Source: Neptuniibacter sp048548695
GTDB taxonomy: Bacteria; Pseudomonadota; Gammaproteobacteria; Pseudomonadales; Balneatricaceae
DNA length: 64,000 bases
Direction: 5' to 3' (one strand)
Assembly (NCBI RefSeq): GCF_048548695.1
Contig: NZ_JBLYIF010000002.1
In this document: in pieces, positions 62,438-64,000 of the stretch
Position numbering within the stretch: position 1 is the stretch's first letter
Layout of the letters: the number at the start of each line of letters is the position of its first letter
Notes under the pieces: generated by a model
The model's database searches: none
Told to the model about the DNA's origin: nothing
Seen by the model: the letters and a program-made list of their open reading frames with translations, nothing else
Translations under genes and position numbers: made by a program

Positions 62438-63649
62438 TTAATCGGCGATCACTATATCACCAGGACGGATGTTGAATTGCCGACTATCGCCATTGATCTG
62501 TCCCATGGCTGCATTTGGCTGCACTTGTTTAATCGTCAGGCTTTGTCGGGTGTTCACTAATCTTTGCTGGGTCTGGCCCGCGACAAAGTGGGTTTCATTG
62601 CGGTAGACAGTTAGCCGATCGCCCTGAGTGAGCCCGGCGCGCTGTCCGGCAGCTAGCCAAAGCGTAGTGCCATCCGCTTCAATGATACTGGTCTTAAACG
62701 GCTGACAAGTAATGACATCGCTGATCTGTTGCGCTGCCTGTCCCAATAACCGCATCACTTTTTGGCCGTAATCCTGTTGCAGGAAACCCTGATTATTAAA
62801 GCCGATACGGGCTTCGGGCGGCAAATTCCAAAGTCCTGCGGTCTGTAGTGTTTGTTGCCAGACAAGCTGGCCGTTGTATCCATCATGGATATATAGATCC
62901 AGCTGGAATTGCCGCAGGTGTTTGCGGCTTCTGTAATCCAGCCGGTTATAGAGTTCGACAAAGAAGTTGTTTTCACTCAGGGTTCTTGGGTCGAGCATGG
63001 ATAGATCGCGAATGATGCCGCTGGCGATGAAGTTGAGGCCCGGTTGGTTTAAGTGATGCGCCAGGCTGGGTAAAAGGTTGGTGTTAAGGGCTTGCGCTGA
63101 AACGGCTTCGGGTTTGGTGTGCAGAGTAAAGTCTGTTGCATTCAGTGCATGAAACTTCCCCTGCTGATTAGTCAGTTGGCTGAGCTGAACGGGTATCGCC
63201 TTCGGCATATCATTTAACTGGCCATGGTTTGCTTGTCGTGGATGCAGCAGAGGGAAACCGGTAAAAGCGATGGTTTTCTGATAGTGGTTACTGCTGCCAT
63301 TGCTGCAGCCTTCATCTATATTGACTTCGGCGCGGATACGTACCTGAAGCAATGTTCCGATAACTTTTTCATCCAAGAGTTCAACGTTGCTGACTTTGCC
63401 TAGGGTGCTGACCTGCATGTTGTCGATTTCGAGAATGCCTTCGCGGACGACTTGGTTGCCTGAGACATAAACGGCTGCCTGCATAGCAGCCTGCTGACTG
63501 GCATCCTGAATAGCCGCTTGTCTTGCTGAAACGATGTCGTTACCAAGAATAGGGGACTGTCCTTCAGCTTCAAGGGTAATGGCATACGCTGGTAAGGCGA
63601 AGATCCAGCAGATTAGCAATACAAGGGAATAACGAGTTGAATTCAACAT
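62438..63649 (-). CDS. flgT: Flagellar assembly protein T (FlgT)
   Basis: 403 residues. A signal peptide (ending near PAYA-ITL) is followed by the FlgT N-terminal domain (EAEGQSPILGNDIVSARQAAIQDASQQAA), a middle domain and a C-terminal SH3-like part. In Vibrio FlgT forms the H-ring around the basal body and helps place the sodium-type stator. It is divergent from a lipoprotein gene, the usual place for flgO/flgP. This is the only flagellar gene in view. Confidence 0.85.
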   Translation of the reverse strand: MLNSTRYSLVLLICWIFALPAYAITLEAEGQSPILGNDIVSARQAAIQDASQQAAMQAAVYVSGNQVVREGILEIDNMQVSTLGKVSNVELLDEKVIGTLLQVRIRAEVNIDEGCSNGSSNHYQKTIAFTGFPLLHPRQANHGQLNDMPKAIPVQLSQLTNQQGKFHALNATDFTLHTKPEAVSAQALNTNLLPSLAHHLNQPGLNFIASGIIRDLSMLDPRTLSENNFFVELYNRLDYRSRKHLRQFQLDLYIHDGYNGQLVWQQTLQTAGLWNLPPEARIGFNNQGFLQQDYGQKVMRLLGQAAQQISDVITCQPFKTSIIEADGTTLWLAAGQRAGLTQGDRLTVYRNETHFVAGQTQQRLVNTRQSLTIKQVQPNAAMGQINGDSRQFNIRPGDIVIAD

Positions 63650-63717
63650 GTGCGCTCAATGGCCGAAAAAACTAATCAGAACACTATGCAATTGACGGCG
63701 TTTTGTAAATGCTATTA

Positions 63718-63748
63718 CACGTGCGGCAGTGATGTGATTCCCACGTGG
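63718..63748. promoter_or_regulatory. Two CACGTG sites in the flgT/lipoprotein divergent region
   Basis: CACGTG at 63718-63723 and CACGTG within the 8-bp palindrome CCACGTGG at 63741-63748 are 24 bases apart from start to start. Both lie between the divergent genes. A TTGACG (63692-63697) upstream on the plus strand could be a -35, but its best -10 (TATTAC) is only 15 bases away. Confidence 0.3.
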
Positions 63749-63795
63749 CTTTTGATTGTGTTAGATTGGCGAGCAGACTCGGTGCCGGAATAACT

Positions 63796-64000
63796 ATGAA
63801 AAAACTGTTGCTATTATCAATCACTCTTCTTTCACTAAGCGGATGTTTGCAGCAGTCTGGCCAACAGCAGCCGGTCAGTGTGCATGTAGAAAGTGTCAGT
63901 GAGTCAGCGGCGGCTCAGCTCAGCCAGCAACCCCAGTCTGTGACAGCTGCAACTGCTTTAAGTTATGTTGATGGCTCAGCAGGCACCCAGGACTTTATTA
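63796..64000 (+). CDS. Lipoprotein gene, probable flagellar FlgO/FlgP-like (3' end outside window)
   Basis: The first 68 codons are open to the window edge. They encode a lipoprotein signal with lipobox LSGC and a Gln/Ser-rich mature start. Divergent pairing with flgT suggests FlgO or FlgP, lipoproteins of the outer-membrane flagellar ring in Vibrio. The sequence seen is too short to decide, so this is context only. GGA precedes the ATG. Confidence 0.55.
   Translation, partial: MKKLLLLSITLLSLSGCLQQSGQQQPVSVHVESVSESAAAQLSQQPQSVTAATALSYVDGSAGTQDFI

Overview
The window is a chromosomal segment of a gammaproteobacterium, most likely a marine Oceanospirillales or Pseudomonadales relative. It is about 52% GC by eye, and I cannot name a genus. 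The placement rests on three things: the core order proA-nadD-rsfS-rlmH-mrdA-rodA-mltB-rlpA-dacA-dat-ybeD-lipB-lipA; the order miaB-phoH-ybeY-corC-lnt next to leuS-lptE-holA; and the long FabY-type ketoacyl synthase known from pseudomonads. I see no insertion sequence, prophage, CRISPR array, rRNA or tRNA.

Layout. 1-1949: two FtsX/MacB-type ABC permeases, the first cut by the window edge. 2023-10378: a DctB/DctD two-component system, then a TAXI-type TRAP transporter (binding protein plus fused permease) and an MFS carrier. The transporter has a textbook sigma-54 promoter and tandem dyad sites upstream, which fits control by DctD. 10400-17143: a cytoplasmic beta-domain/helix-hairpin-helix protein, two cyclic-di-GMP proteins (PAS-GGDEF-EAL and membrane GGDEF), and a membrane protein with a possible degenerate cyclase fold. 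17278-29098: proline and NAD synthesis, ribosome maturation, cell elongation (PBP2, RodA, MltB, RlpA, DacA) and lipoate synthesis. 29188-34675: a Cache-GAF-HD-GYP protein, an OsmC-family protein, a c-type cytochrome lipoprotein, holA and lptE. 34686-43063: leuS, a zinc-ribbon protein and the lnt-corC-ybeY-phoH-miaB operon.

43295-51993: small proteins, the EF-P lysylation set (epmB, efp, epmA), a MalY/PatB-type lyase, leuA, a probable HolD-like clamp-loader subunit and rimI. 52042-56029: a four-gene block (CbiM-like membrane protein, RegA/RegB-type redox two-component system, secreted VWA protein). It sits between rimI and prfC, where enterics have a holD-rimI-yjjG-prfC order, so it looks like an insertion or replacement in a conserved neighbourhood. 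56233-64000: prfC, a TatD-family hydrolase, a lipoprotein, fabY, an OmpA-like lipoprotein, an exported protein, flgT and the start of a divergent lipoprotein gene.

Most of the window is ordinary housekeeping DNA. The most informative non-coding signals are the sigma-54 promoter with tandem dyads (5633-5777), a 27-bp palindrome before the GGDEF/EAL gene (11534-11560), a promoter bracketed by inverted repeats before leuA (48921-48967), and terminator hairpins placed almost on the start codons of dacA, dat and epmA. I found no clear new defence or mobile system. The best candidates for undescribed biology are the 529-residue membrane protein at 15554-17143, the beta-domain/HhH protein at 10400-11197 and the VWA/GYWKNH protein with its RegBA neighbours.
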